DNA of 44,410 nt, taken from positions 1 through 44,410 of the IMG/VR virus record IMGVR_UViG_3300042923_000660; one strand, written 5' to 3'. Position numbers and translations under genes: made by a program. Source of the DNA: a virus. The notes under the pieces are model-generated. The model saw only the letters and a program-made list of their open reading frames with translations, was not told the DNA's origin and ran no database searches. Shown one piece after another: positions 22,155-30,452 of the stretch. The first letter of the stretch is position 1, and every line of letters starts with the position of its first letter.

Positions 22155-22367
22155 ATGGGGAAATACAATTGCATAGAAGACTTACCAGAGGTTATCGAGC
22201 CACTTGATCTAAAGGACTTTTTGAAGATAAGTAAGACTGCTGCATATGAATTGGTCAAATCAAAACAGTTTCATGTCGTGAAAATAGGAAGAACATTCAA
22301 GGTTCCAAAGAGGGCGTTTCAGCAATGGTTTGAGGGAGACAATAATGAGTATCGGGCTAATGCCTGA
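22155..22367 (+). CDS. xis: Excisionase-like helix-turn-helix protein
   Basis: The 70-residue protein starts at ATG after TAGAGGTGATTAA. It has the MerR-type winged-helix DNA-binding arrangement of the excisionase/HTH_17 family: LDLKDFLKISKTAAYELVKS, FHVVKIGRTFKVPKRAFQQWF. Such proteins help integrase excise the prophage. Its position next to arm-type repeats and the integrase supports this. The terminator stem overlaps its last codons and stop. Confidence 0.82.
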   Translation: MGKYNCIEDLPEVIEPLDLKDFLKISKTAAYELVKSKQFHVVKIGRTFKVPKRAFQQWFEGDNNEYRANA

Positions 22368-22379
22368 TGCTCTTTTTTT
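22347..22379 (+). terminator. Intrinsic terminator at the end of the early operon
   Basis: GAGTATCGGGC (22347-22357) pairs with GCCTGATGCTC (22362-22372) over 11 base pairs including G-U pairs, loop TAAT, followed by seven T. The stem includes the stop codon of the xis-like gene. It should separate early transcription from integrase transcription. Confidence 0.85.
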
Positions 22380-22390
22380 ATTCAGTTTGC

Positions 22391-22649
22391 TTGATGCAAT
22401 TGATGCAAAAGTTGATGCAAAACCTAGTGGGAATAGATGTGAAACGTTGGTATGACAAAAGAATGAGACCATCTGTACACACACGAATTACCCCTTGATA
22501 CTCGTACATATTGGGATTAAATCGGAATCAAATGGACGATTTAGGAATGAGCCATTTAGTCATATGAGGACATCTATCTATCGGTGAATTTGTTGTTATA
22601 CCGGGGTTTGTTACATGTTATAAATTGATTTGATGCAAACTTGATGCAA
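22391..22649. other. Candidate attP region with five TTGATGCAA arm-type repeats
   Basis: The gene-free stretch 22368-22700 holds five exact direct copies of TTGATGCAA. Three lie on the left (22391-22399, 22400-22408, 22412-22420) and two on the right (22630-22638, 22641-22649). Two clusters of short direct repeats around a 209-base centre, between xis and int, is the plan of arm sites flanking a core in tyrosine-recombinase attP regions. The rightmost copy doubles as the -35 of the integrase promoter. The core crossover is not identified; TGTAC/GTACA near 22473-22508 is one candidate inverted pair. Confidence 0.7.
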
Positions 22650-22669
22650 AAGGTGTTTTGGGTTATAAT
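22641..22669 (+). promoter_or_regulatory. Integrase promoter
   Basis: TTGATG (22641-22646) and TATAAT (22664-22669) are separated by 17 bases, upstream of the integrase ribosome binding site. Its -35 lies within the fifth TTGATGCAA repeat, so integrase or Xis binding there could repress int. Confidence 0.75.
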
Positions 22670-22700
22670 ACAGGAAAGGACAAGTCAGAGGAGTGAGCGG

Positions 22701-23819
22701 ATGGCTGAGATACGCAAAAATGAAGAAGCGAAGAAGAATCCTTACTGGTTTCAAATCATGGTGAACGGTAAACGTGTAACGAAACGAGGATTTAAATCAA
22801 AGACAGAAGCGAAACTTGCAATGGCTGAAGTGGTGAACGAGTTAAACAAAGGTGACTATGTTGATCCAACAAAAATGACATTCGGTGATTATTTCAAAGA
22901 CTGGATTGCGAATAGAACTAACTTGGCAACGACAACACGAATCACATATGAATCGTATTACAAAGTTCATATTGAAGATAAATCAATTGGCAAAATTCCG
23001 TTACCTAAGTTATCGGCATTGAATGTGCAAAACTTTATCAAGGAACTTAGGGAAAAGCCATTATCAGATGGAATGGTTAAGGGGATATTCAAGACAATAA
23101 ATGCGTCACTGAATGCTGCTGAGAAAATGGGCATCGTCAATAAGAATGTAGCGGATAAGATTGAGAAGCCGACTGTTAAAAAGCAGGAGAGAAGTATCTG
23201 GAGTAATGATTCCATTAAGCATATGCTCACCTTGTCAAAAGGGGAATCGCGATATTGGATAGCTGTATTTTTGGCTATTATGACCGGGATGAGGCAAGGA
23301 GAGATACTTGGTCTGAAATGGTCTGATGTAGATATAGAAAAGAAACTCATTTACGTTAGACGTGGATTGCGGAAGGATTCAACGGAATTTACAGATCTAA
23401 AAACAGAAAAGAGCAGACGTATTATTTCGATTTCTCCGAGGACGGTAGAGGTATTACAACAACATAAAGAGATGATCGAACTTGAGAAGTTATCAAAGAA
23501 AAAATACACAGACCATGATTTAGTTGTTTGCACCAGTAAAGGAACACCGAGTAGTTCGAGTAGAATCATTGCAACTTGGAAAAGAGTTCAGGACAAGTAT
23601 AAACCGGAGAGTGAGCCTAGAATTACTTTCCATGATTTGCGACATCAAAGCGCAAGCATTATGTTGAATGATGGAACGGATATTCGAATCGTATCTCAAC
23701 GTTTAGGCCATTCAAATGTTTCCACGACATTGAATGTTTACTCACATTTATTGCCGAACGCTCAGGAAGAAGCAGCACAAAGTTTAGATAATCTTATAGC
23801 CGATGATGTAATGAAATAA
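22701..23819 (+). CDS. int: Tyrosine-family integrase
   Basis: The 372-residue site-specific recombinase has an N-terminal arm-binding domain (WFQIMVNGKRVTKRGFKSK, residues 16-34), a SAM-like core-binding domain (60-160) and a catalytic domain. The catalytic residues are Arg198 (TGMRQGEILGLKW), a Lys around 234-237, His311 and Arg314 (HDLRHQSAS), His337 (RLGHSN) and the nucleophile Tyr347 (NVYSHL). It starts at ATG 22701 after CAGAGGAGTGAG; an upstream in-frame ATG at 22641 lies within the repeat and promoter. It would integrate and, with Xis, excise the phage. Confidence 0.93.
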   Translation: MAEIRKNEEAKKNPYWFQIMVNGKRVTKRGFKSKTEAKLAMAEVVNELNKGDYVDPTKMTFGDYFKDWIANRTNLATTTRITYESYYKVHIEDKSIGKIPLPKLSALNVQNFIKELREKPLSDGMVKGIFKTINASLNAAEKMGIVNKNVADKIEKPTVKKQERSIWSNDSIKHMLTLSKGESRYWIAVFLAIMTGMRQGEILGLKWSDVDIEKKLIYVRRGLRKDSTEFTDLKTEKSRRIISISPRTVEVLQQHKEMIELEKLSKKKYTDHDLVVCTSKGTPSSSSRIIATWKRVQDKYKPESEPRITFHDLRHQSASIMLNDGTDIRIVSQRLGHSNVSTTLNVYSHLLPNAQEEAAQSLDNLIADDVMK

Positions 23820-23823
23820 AAAG

Positions 23824-23865
23824 AGGCTCCCCAATCGCAAATTATGTGAAAGGGGAGTATTTTTA
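23824..23865. terminator. Bidirectional terminator between int and the lysis genes
   Basis: CTCCCC (23827-23832) and GGGGAG (23852-23857) form a stem. TATTTTTA follows on the plus side, and on the minus side the stem is followed by CCTCTTTTTATTT. It can stop rightward int transcription and leftward late transcription where they converge. Confidence 0.7.
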
Positions 23866-23962
23866 CTTTATGAAAAGGAAATATAAGGGAATTTATATAC
23901 TATATGTAGTGGTAAAACTTTAAATGGATACAACATATAGACGAAAAATGACCATGAAACAC

Positions 23963-24370
23963 TTATTTTATCGCTTGTTTTTCAAGCCATTCGAGGGATT
24001 CATCGATAATAATGTTGATAATATTCATTTGCTTCTCAGAAGGAACCACTTTGAACTTTGCAAACAAACTGTTGATGACTACTGAGGACAATATTTTCTT
24101 ATCTTCAAGCAACTCTAAATTAACCACATCATGAATGTACTCCGTAACCATGTCGGCAACATCTAGAATGAATTTTGCATCGTTCATAAGCTTGGAATCG
24201 ATACCTAATTTTTCGATGATATCGTCCACGATATGAATCCCTTTGTCGATTTCCTCTGTCACATTTTCAATAACATCTACTGCGTTATATTTATTGCTTA
24301 AAAACACAATAGCTGCCACTAATCCAATAATGCCAAATACCGTAGCGCCAATTACATAAATATCATTCAT
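23963..24370 (-). CDS. Single-span membrane protein, possible second holin
   Basis: The 135-residue product starts at ATG after AAGGAGGATTATTGT. One N-terminal transmembrane segment (YVIGATVFGIIGLVAAIVFL) is followed by a long amphipathic helical domain (VIENVTEEIDKGIHIVDDII and onward). It lies just after the endolysin and is the last gene of the leftward late operon. Some LLH-type phage holins have this plan, but I do not see a decisive motif; antiholin or spanin-like roles are alternatives. Confidence 0.7.
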   Translation of the reverse strand: MNDIYVIGATVFGIIGLVAAIVFLSNKYNAVDVIENVTEEIDKGIHIVDDIIEKLGIDSKLMNDAKFILDVADMVTEYIHDVVNLELLEDKKILSSVVINSLFAKFKVVPSEKQMNIINIIIDESLEWLEKQAIK

Positions 24371-24395
24371 ACAATAATCCTCCTTGTTAAGTTTG

Positions 24396-25844
24396 TTATT
24401 TAGTCAGCGATGCTTTTTTAGTAGTGGAATCGTATCCGACCTTGGCTTCGAAGAAGTTACCCGCTTTTCTGACCTCTACAAAACTAACTCCGTTACGAAC
24501 CAATCCATCAACTGTTTCAATGACATCTCCATTGATAAGATCAATCTTGATTGGAGAAATAACCTGATTGTCAGGAGATGTCGGTGTAATCGGTTCTTGA
24601 TTTCCTTTGCTTTCAGTCACATAAGAAACGCTGAACATTTCACAAATGGCCTTAGCCAATTCTTCTGCACATTCCTTGCGATATGCATCAGTCAGCAGCA
24701 AAGCGGCATCTTCTTTCGATGTCATAAATGCGCACTCCACCAACACCGATGGCATTTTCGTCTCTTTGAGAACGTAAAAATCCGCACTCTTAACTCCTCG
24801 GTCAGGTAGCTTAGTTCCACCAATCAAGTATTTATGAATAATCGAAGCATATTTCTTACTTGCTTCGCTGGCTTTTGTGTAATGAAATGTTTCGATTCCC
24901 CTTGTGTTATTCCACTCGCCATTTCCAACCGCATTGGCATGAACGGATAGATAGAAATCTGCATTTTTGGAATTAGCTAAAGCAGTCCTGTTGGATAGAG
25001 GGGTATCAATGTCAGTTGGAGCAACGAGCAAAGTATCAAATCCACAGCGTTTTAGATGAGCGTCCAGATGCTTTACAACAGACCTATTAAACTCATTTTC
25101 ATGCATAAAATTAGCACCGGTCTCTTTATCATTGATTCCAATAGGAGTCCGCTTTCCTGCAGTTTCCATTCCATGCCCATCACATAAAGCAATTAGCTTC
25201 TTCACTTTTGTTTCATCTCCAGATGTTTTTGTTTTAATCATTAAGCCAGAACCTAATTTCCTACCCCAACCGCTATCCTCTGGGAAGAAGTATGAAGATC
25301 CGCCTCCATCACCATTAAGGGCATCCTTACAGCCAAGTTGGAACATGATGTCTACAAGTGTTGATAATTCAATTTCTTTACGTGTTCTCACAACCACTAA
25401 AGTTTTAGAATCACGCAAGCCAACTGCTGTTCTATAGGTAGGACGCGACCACACATCGGAACCTAACTGATCTCTCTTGATGCTCTCTTGAATTATGTCT
25501 TTACCTGAGTGAATAAGTCTCGGCGATCCTTCTAATGCCCACTTGGAGCCAACAGGAGCCTTGCCAATGTGAAGCGAACCATCGGCAGACATATATAGTT
25601 CTTCTCTTGGAATTGTCTTAGGTATATCACTGACTATAACTTTACCTTCATGAATAACTCTTCCGATGGGGATACCATCATCTGTATTTGCGTAATTAAA
25701 ATTTATCGCTGCATCTGCCTTGAATTGTTTTGCCATGCTTGCGACAGTTCCGCCAACTGAAAACATCGAACTTATGTCATGGGTATTTGTAGAGACGACG
25801 ACATAGGAGAGGGGGATTCCCAGTATTGTTTTTTGAGTTATCAA
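24396..25844 (-). CDS. Two-domain endolysin: phosphodiester glycosidase plus amidase
   Basis: The 482-residue protein. Residues about 1-205 resemble the NAGPA/DUF2233 phosphodiester glycosidase fold (GSPRLIHSGKDI, YRTAVGLRDSKTLVVVRT, and the hallmark NGDGGGSSYFF). Residues about 215-400 are an Amidase_3 domain with zinc ligands in ALCDGHGMET, ENEFN and YLSVHANA and the catalytic Glu in SVLVECAFMTS; it cleaves muramoyl-L-alanine bonds. A Pro/Thr/Ser linker leads to a 50-residue C-terminal unit of unknown type. It starts at TTG 25844, eight bases after AGGAGG. Position after the holin marks it as the lysis enzyme. The first domain could act on teichoic acid or sugar phosphodiesters, by inference. 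Confidence 0.88.
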   Translation of the reverse strand: MITQKTILGIPLSYVVVSTNTHDISSMFSVGGTVASMAKQFKADAAINFNYANTDDGIPIGRVIHEGKVIVSDIPKTIPREELYMSADGSLHIGKAPVGSKWALEGSPRLIHSGKDIIQESIKRDQLGSDVWSRPTYRTAVGLRDSKTLVVVRTRKEIELSTLVDIMFQLGCKDALNGDGGGSSYFFPEDSGWGRKLGSGLMIKTKTSGDETKVKKLIALCDGHGMETAGKRTPIGINDKETGANFMHENEFNRSVVKHLDAHLKRCGFDTLLVAPTDIDTPLSNRTALANSKNADFYLSVHANAVGNGEWNNTRGIETFHYTKASEASKKYASIIHKYLIGGTKLPDRGVKSADFYVLKETKMPSVLVECAFMTSKEDAALLLTDAYRKECAEELAKAICEMFSVSYVTESKGNQEPITPTSPDNQVISPIKIDLINGDVIETVDGLVRNGVSFVEVRKAGNFFEAKVGYDSTTKKASLTK

Positions 25845-25879
25845 TCACAAAACCTCCTTTCATGTTGTATAAAATGCTA

Positions 25880-25950
25880 GTTTGATCTACAATATAAAGA
25901 GAACGGCATCTCCATTAATGCTCCCGCGAAGGGCTTTTTGGTAAATGTCG
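25880..25950 (-). other. Hairpin-rich gap between holin and endolysin
   Basis: On the minus strand AAAGAACGACAT pairs imperfectly with ATGCCGTTCTCTTT, enclosing a second hairpin CCC-TTCGC-GGG. It may be a weak terminator or RNA-processing site just upstream of the endolysin leader. Confidence 0.35.
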
Positions 25951-25954
25951 TTCT

Positions 25955-26380
25955 TTATTTGTTTTCTTCTGAGGGTATTTCTCCAACTTTGTTTTTCAAA
26001 ATAGAGATTAAACTCTTTAACTTGGAGGGTAGTGGAACCCCCATTTTTCCACCGTTCTCGACGATTGAAACAAACTCAATGACGCAGAATGCAGCAGAGA
26101 TACCGTCTGTGACAACTCCATTACTCTTCAACACGGCAGTCTCGATTAGTAACACTGAGCCGATTAGTAGTAAGGTGTAGATTTTCTTAAAGAGGCCGCG
26201 ATAACCTTTAGAACTTTGAAGCCCTTCATTCATCGCTCCTGCCATCAGGCCGGTAATGAAGTCTATAGCCATCAAACCAATTAGAATAGTGAAGACCAAC
26301 CCAAATATTCCAGTTGTTATAGAAACAATTCCTCCGATGACTCCAATTAATGCTTTAATAAACAAGTCGGCTCTTTCCAC
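25955..26380 (-). CDS. Phage holin (holin 4 / BlyB-type)
   Basis: The 141-residue membrane protein has three to four hydrophobic segments (LIGVIGGIVSITTGIFGLVF, FTILIGLMAIDFITGLMAGA, IYTLLLIGSVLLIETAV, GISAAFCVIEFVSIVEN). It carries the family signature IDFITGLMAGAMNEGLQSSK..GLFKK and a basic tail. Members form the pore that releases endolysin. It starts at GTG 26380 after GGAAGGTGTGACAAT; the open frame extends further upstream but through a terminator. It immediately precedes the endolysin in transcription order. Confidence 0.88.
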   Translation of the reverse strand: MERADLFIKALIGVIGGIVSITTGIFGLVFTILIGLMAIDFITGLMAGAMNEGLQSSKGYRGLFKKIYTLLLIGSVLLIETAVLKSNGVVTDGISAAFCVIEFVSIVENGGKMGVPLPSKLKSLISILKNKVGEIPSEENK

Positions 26381-26405
26381 ATTGTCACACCTTCCATAAT
26401 TGAAA

Positions 26406-26445
26406 AACAAAAAGACCCCCGAAGTGGAGGTCTTCTGATGTTGCA
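26406..26445 (-). terminator. Intrinsic terminator after the glycosyltransferase gene
   Basis: On the minus strand AGACCTCC and GGGGGTCT form a stem around ACTTC, followed by TTTTGTTTTT. It lies between the glycosyltransferase stop and the holin start. Confidence 0.8.
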
Positions 26446-26462
26446 GTTGTTGCACCAAACAT

Positions 26463-27263
26463 CTAAATATCTTTGCCAAGTATGACCACATTGAAGAAAG
26501 CCTTCGCATTTCCGCGAAATCGATCAAAATAAGAATGCTTGTATGATCGAATTAAATTTAATAAAGTTTGTTTGACAAAATACAATAAATCAGATTTCGT
26601 GTCTAACCCATGCTTTTTATTTAAATAATGTCTATTTGCTATTTGCATATAACCAAGTTTTTTTCCATTAATACGACCATCTTGACTTTGCATATGGTAA
26701 CAATATGCTTGATTACATCTTAGTAACTTATAATTCTTACTGACCGCTGTCGAAAAATCCCAATCTTCTAACCATCCATATAACGATAACTTCTCATCGA
26801 ACCAAAGATTTTTAATCGCAGCAACTCTAAATGCCATATTACAACCATATAGACTTTTTACGGGCGTTATTTCATAGGCATCGTTTTTGCTATAAAGCAT
26901 TTTTCCATCTTGCAATGGGAACCCATCCACGCCACCTATTTTATAATCAATATCTTCTTTAAAAATGTTCACGATTATTTCAATATAATCATCTTCCAAA
27001 ACTATATCGTCGTCAAAGAAAAAAATGATATCTGCATTTTTATTTGTATTTTTGATTCCAATATTTCTTTGAACAGTCAGTCCTTTTTGATCAGTAAAGA
27101 TGTGATTTGCATTGATTCCTTCTACACTTAAAAGTCCAACGTGATCGCCACTATCTACGATTAATAACTCATCAGGCAACATTGTTTGGTTCGAAAGAGA
27201 TTTGCACAATCTTTTCAAATCTTCGCGTCTATCTTTCGTCGCAATAATCACAGAAATAAACAT
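26463..27263 (-). CDS. Family 2 glycosyltransferase
   Basis: The 266-residue GT-A fold enzyme shows FISVIIATKDRREDLKRLC at the start, ADIIFFFDDDIVLEDDY with the metal-binding DxD (about 75-95), YGCNMAFRVAAI, and the acceptor-side YGWLEDWDF. It starts at ATG 27263 after AGAGGAGAGATGATTCT. It has no membrane anchor, so it probably acts in the cytoplasm on a lipid-linked or nucleotide sugar acceptor. A terminator follows and a possible promoter precedes it, so it looks like a separately transcribed moron within the tail region. It may modify host surface polysaccharide (serotype conversion) or glycosylate virion proteins. Confidence 0.87.
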   Translation of the reverse strand: MFISVIIATKDRREDLKRLCKSLSNQTMLPDELLIVDSGDHVGLLSVEGINANHIFTDQKGLTVQRNIGIKNTNKNADIIFFFDDDIVLEDDYIEIIVNIFKEDIDYKIGGVDGFPLQDGKMLYSKNDAYEITPVKSLYGCNMAFRVAAIKNLWFDEKLSLYGWLEDWDFSTAVSKNYKLLRCNQAYCYHMQSQDGRINGKKLGYMQIANRHYLNKKHGLDTKSDLLYFVKQTLLNLIRSYKHSYFDRFRGNAKAFFNVVILGKDI

Positions 27264-27323
27264 AGAATCATCTCTCCTCTGAATATTTTTGTTCTGTGCT
27301 GCATCACTCTTTTTTAAATGCAT

Positions 27324-27338
27324 GATACAAAATGTATC
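27324..27338. repeat. Inverted repeat in the glycosyltransferase leader
   Basis: GATAC (27324-27328) and GTATC (27334-27338) form a perfect dyad, GATACAAAATGTATC. Upstream on the minus strand, TTGCTT and TATGAT spaced 16 bases apart (about 27380-27353) could be a promoter, which would make the dyad a candidate operator. Confidence 0.3.
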
Positions 27339-27393
27339 TATATATTAGACGATATCATATTATTTCCGCACTAACAAGCAATTTGTAACAAAA

Positions 27394-29268
27394 TTATCCG
27401 ATGTACTCTATGATACACAACCCAGCAACATCTGCATGATTAACCGCGCTATTGGAGGTAAGTACAAGATGCCGCAAATCATCTGAACTGCAACGATGCC
27501 AAAGCGTTGATGCTGTTTGTGCGTTAATGCCTAGTGATGGGTTATCTGAGGTTGGGGTAGCAGTTAGCAAAGTTGTTGGAGAGCCGCCGCTTGATCTTAA
27601 GGTAATAGACCAACCTGTTGCGGTACTTGACGTTACACCGGGAGCGAGGTAAATTCTAGCAGCAACGACAACCACATTCATCGGCAGAAATACATCCCAT
27701 GAGTTATTTGCTACTGGAAGACCACCATTTGCCGCATTTCCGAGATGGACAATTTTACGATCAGCGGTAGCGTGACCATTTAAGTGCCAATTATAAGTGG
27801 TCTCCCAGATGTATTTACTATGGTCGGCGTAGGACATCCCTTTTCCTCGACACATAGTAAATCTACAAAGTGCGTGACCACCTGAATTTGTCCCCGTTGT
27901 GACTATAAAATCACTAGGATCGTCCCAGTGCCATATTTCGCAATTGTCGTACAATATCCTTGGTGATTGACTATAGCCTTCTGAACCGTGTGTATAGGAA
28001 TGTTTTCCTTGGAGTGTGCAGTTAGACCATGTAATAACAGGGCCGGGTTCGTTGCCAAATTCGAATTCGACATTCACACCTCTTACACGAGCGTCATTTA
28101 GGAATTGTTGTGTAGATGTATCAACATTGTAAAATCCTACTGCCCCGAATCCCCACTCACAATGGAATAACTTACATTCAGCGGTGGGAACTTCTACTCG
28201 TGTACTATACATCCCGAAACGTGAAGCGCCGTTATTATGCCCTTGGTTACGGAAGACGAACATAGTCCCGCCAATCGATGTACCATTATAGTACATGTAA
28301 GATCCTCCGAAAATGCCGATAGATCCGCCGTAAGCCATATCGATAAAGGAACCGCCAGCGACTTCCATATTACAAGCATAAAAATTGTAGTTAACAAACT
28401 GATCGCCTACTGTGCCTACGGATTGGGGAACATATAAAAATTTATTCCAATCGCCGTTAACATTACAATGATGCCATGACATTTCCGAGTTAACATTTGT
28501 TCCTAATAGTTGGAGTCCATACATCCAACTGCCACCCCATACACAGTTGGAGAAAGAGAAGTTTTGAGCGCCACCGGTTGACGTACTTTTCATCCAACAT
28601 GCATTGGTTTTATTATTTGCTACAAAAGCGATACCTTCAAATTGCAAGTGCATCCAAGCGTTATTGTTGATAAGCAGATAGGATTCAGCGACAGATGGTT
28701 GAAAATAGATGAAGGTTGTAAATTTTCCATCTCCCTCGAATCGGAGTCCTAGTGTCTTTGTTGTGGATGTACTTTTCATCATAGATTCAGGCTGAGTAAT
28801 AATGTACTCTCCCGCAGGAATATAAAAGACATAGTTCGGTCTACGGTCTCCGTCACCACCACCCGCAACACTAGGCATCGTCTCAATATTTGCATAAATG
28901 AAATCCCAAGTAGCTTTGAAAGCCGCCGAATCATCAGTTACGCCATCGCCTTTTGCCCCGAAGTCCTTTACACTTAGTCTCGTAGTTGGAGAACCGCTAC
29001 TACCGCCGCTTGTCGAAATTGTAATATTGGAAGAACCGTCAAAAGACGCTGAACCGGTTACTCCTCCAGTTAAGGTAATAGTTCTCGCTGTCTGTAATTT
29101 AGCAGCCTGATCTACAACACCGTTATTATTGGTATCATAAACAGACTTGAGCATATAACTCGAACCGCCACCGCCAGAGCCTATCGAATCTTGGACAGTC
29201 GCGTCTAACTTACCCAATGTAATTGTGCCATCTTCGATAATGTTACCTTTTATTTTTTGTACGCTCAC
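27394..29268 (-). CDS. Tail fibre or tailspike with pectate-lyase-type beta-helix
   Basis: The 624-residue protein starts at GTG 29268 after GAGGTGAT (MSVQKIKGNIIEDGTI). Residues 1-110 are a virion-attachment part with Gly/Ser-rich and repetitive sequence (SIGSGGGGSSYMLKSVYD, TITLTGGVTGSASFDGSS). From about 120, LSVKDFGAKGDGVTDDSAAF marks a pectate lyase 3-like right-handed beta-helix. The remaining 450 residues are rich in Asn, Gly and Trp, as in spike helices that bind or degrade surface glycans. It is one of two such spikes here; the other is at 30453. Confidence 0.85.
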   Translation of the reverse strand: MSVQKIKGNIIEDGTITLGKLDATVQDSIGSGGGGSSYMLKSVYDTNNNGVVDQAAKLQTARTITLTGGVTGSASFDGSSNITISTSGGSSGSPTTRLSVKDFGAKGDGVTDDSAAFKATWDFIYANIETMPSVAGGGDGDRRPNYVFYIPAGEYIITQPESMMKSTSTTKTLGLRFEGDGKFTTFIYFQPSVAESYLLINNNAWMHLQFEGIAFVANNKTNACWMKSTSTGGAQNFSFSNCVWGGSWMYGLQLLGTNVNSEMSWHHCNVNGDWNKFLYVPQSVGTVGDQFVNYNFYACNMEVAGGSFIDMAYGGSIGIFGGSYMYYNGTSIGGTMFVFRNQGHNNGASRFGMYSTRVEVPTAECKLFHCEWGFGAVGFYNVDTSTQQFLNDARVRGVNVEFEFGNEPGPVITWSNCTLQGKHSYTHGSEGYSQSPRILYDNCEIWHWDDPSDFIVTTGTNSGGHALCRFTMCRGKGMSYADHSKYIWETTYNWHLNGHATADRKIVHLGNAANGGLPVANNSWDVFLPMNVVVVAARIYLAPGVTSSTATGWSITLRSSGGSPTTLLTATPTSDNPSLGINAQTASTLWHRCSSDDLRHLVLTSNSAVNHADVAGLCIIEYIG

Positions 29269-29365
29269 AGTGTAAATTATCACCTCACCATATATGATTT
29301 TAAAAACGCAAAATAACCATTCGAGAGGAGGATGGGAGAGGGTCGTGTTATTTGTAGCATTTTTA

Positions 29366-29402
29366 GGAAAAACAAAAAGCTCCCCATTAAAGAAGGGAGC
29401 CA
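29366..29402 (-). terminator. Intrinsic terminator after the acetyltransferase gene
   Basis: On the minus strand GGCTCCC and GGGGAGC pair around TTCTTTAAT, followed by TTTTTGTTTTT. It ends transcription from the gene at 29516. Confidence 0.85.
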
Positions 29403-29515
29403 AAATATTGCATAATATTACCTTGCATTTACTCACGAATACTCGTTAATTCTCCGTTTTTCTAGAACAAAATTTCGATAAAATCCCAATTTCGTTTATT
29501 AAAAAAGTCAATTAT

Positions 29516-30022
29516 TTAAGAAGCATTCTCCGTAATATGAATATCTTTTATTTTTGCAGGAATTCCCACAGCCAAGGAATTGCTCGGAACATCGTTTAGC
29601 ACAACCGCATTTGCACCTATGGAAACATTATCGCCTATTGTGATTCCACCTATGACCTTCGCTCCAGCCCCTATATACACATTATTACCAATTTTAGGTG
29701 CTGCACCATTTTTATTGCCTAATGTTACTTGATGAAACAAGGTTACATTATCGCCTATTACAACACGAGGACTTATTATCAATCCGTTCCCATCATGTAA
29801 TATAGATGCATGTTTGCCTATTCTAGTCTGACGTGGAATATGTGCTTTACCCATTATTCTAACTATCAAGATGTCTAATACCTGATATGTTATTAATAAT
29901 AACTGCCTCACTATGGGTATTTTTACTCTATAGTGAACGATATTTCCGAACCGATAGACTCCGAAAACGAAGAACCCAATCGGGCCACGAATTCTTAGAC
30001 ACTCTCTAAAGAAGCTTATCAT
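29516..30022 (-). CDS. Left-handed beta-helix acyltransferase (serine acetyltransferase-like)
   Basis: The 168-residue protein starts at ATG after AAGGGGATGATTGGACA. It has a hydrophobic first half, then hexapeptide repeats ([50 protein letters not shown]) ending in the typical [10 protein letters not shown]. The motif order matches serine O-acetyltransferases and the related exopolysaccharide acetyltransferases. It is flanked by its own promoter-like site and terminator between two spikes, so surface glycan O-acetylation seems more likely than cysteine synthesis. That is inference. Confidence 0.85.
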   Translation of the reverse strand: MISFFRECLRIRGPIGFFVFGVYRFGNIVHYRVKIPIVRQLLLITYQVLDILIVRIMGKAHIPRQTRIGKHASILHDGNGLIISPRVVIGDNVTLFHQVTLGNKNGAAPKIGNNVYIGAGAKVIGGITIGDNVSIGANAVVLNDVPSNSLAVGIPAKIKDIHITENAS

Positions 30023-30137
30023 TGTCCAATCATCCCCTTACATTTCCATATACCTATTTATCCACTATAACACAAAACATAATTCGACGATGATATTGTT
30101 TATCATTTAAAACAAATCAGTTGTCATGCAGTTGTTT

Positions 30138-30278
30138 CTACCTTTTCCTTCTCTTTTTTCTTTTGGAATTCTCTATAAATCTGATCGTAGATTTATACAA
30201 CTTATAACCGATTAAACCAACTAGTATACCACTTACAGGTATTAGAATTGAAATCATTGGTATTTCGTTTTTAATCAC
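30138..30278 (-). CDS. Possible small single-span membrane protein
   Basis: In the 430-base gap between the acetyltransferase gene and the large spike there is a minus-strand frame from GTG 30278 (or ATG 30257) to TAG 30138, giving 46 or 39 residues. It encodes MISILIPVSGILVGLIGYKL then a very basic end (NSKRKKRRKR), the plan of a small membrane protein. The ribosome binding site is weak (GGGTG). The rest of the gap, 30300-30452, holds a promoter-like site and no other gene I can support. Confidence 0.4.
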   Translation of the reverse strand: MIKNEIPMISILIPVSGILVGLIGYKLYKSTIRFIENSKRKKRRKR

Positions 30279-30404
30279 TTTTACACCCGATTTCTTAGAC
30301 TGCTTATTATCACATCACTACTAAATAGAACGTCACATCTACGTATATAAAGAGGGTGTGCCAAAAGCATTTTCACTAAAGGTTTTAAACTTCCCACAAA
30401 TAGG

Positions 30405-30434
30405 AATATAGACCCAAATACATCTCGATGTCAA
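30405..30434 (-). promoter_or_regulatory. Sigma-A-type promoter reading toward the acetyltransferase gene
   Basis: On the minus strand TTGACA (30434-30429) and TATATT (30410-30405) are 18 bases apart. It lies just past the end of the large spike gene and reads toward the small membrane frame and the acetyltransferase, fitting a moron with its own promoter. Confidence 0.65.
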
Positions 30435-30452
30435 TTAAAACTTAGAATTAAT

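Noticed and set aside
22391-22649. CRISPR array suggested by five TTGATGCAA copies
   Set aside because: The repeat is only nine bases, spacing is irregular (9, 12, 210, 11), and the position between xis and int fits integrase arm sites.
23871-23924. 17-codon frame with ATG after the int terminator
   Set aside because: It has no ribosome binding site and lies just after a terminator; length and composition give no support.
24384-24809. Long plus-strand frames opposite the tail and lysis genes
   Set aside because: They mirror strong minus-strand genes, lack binding sites and show no protein-like composition.
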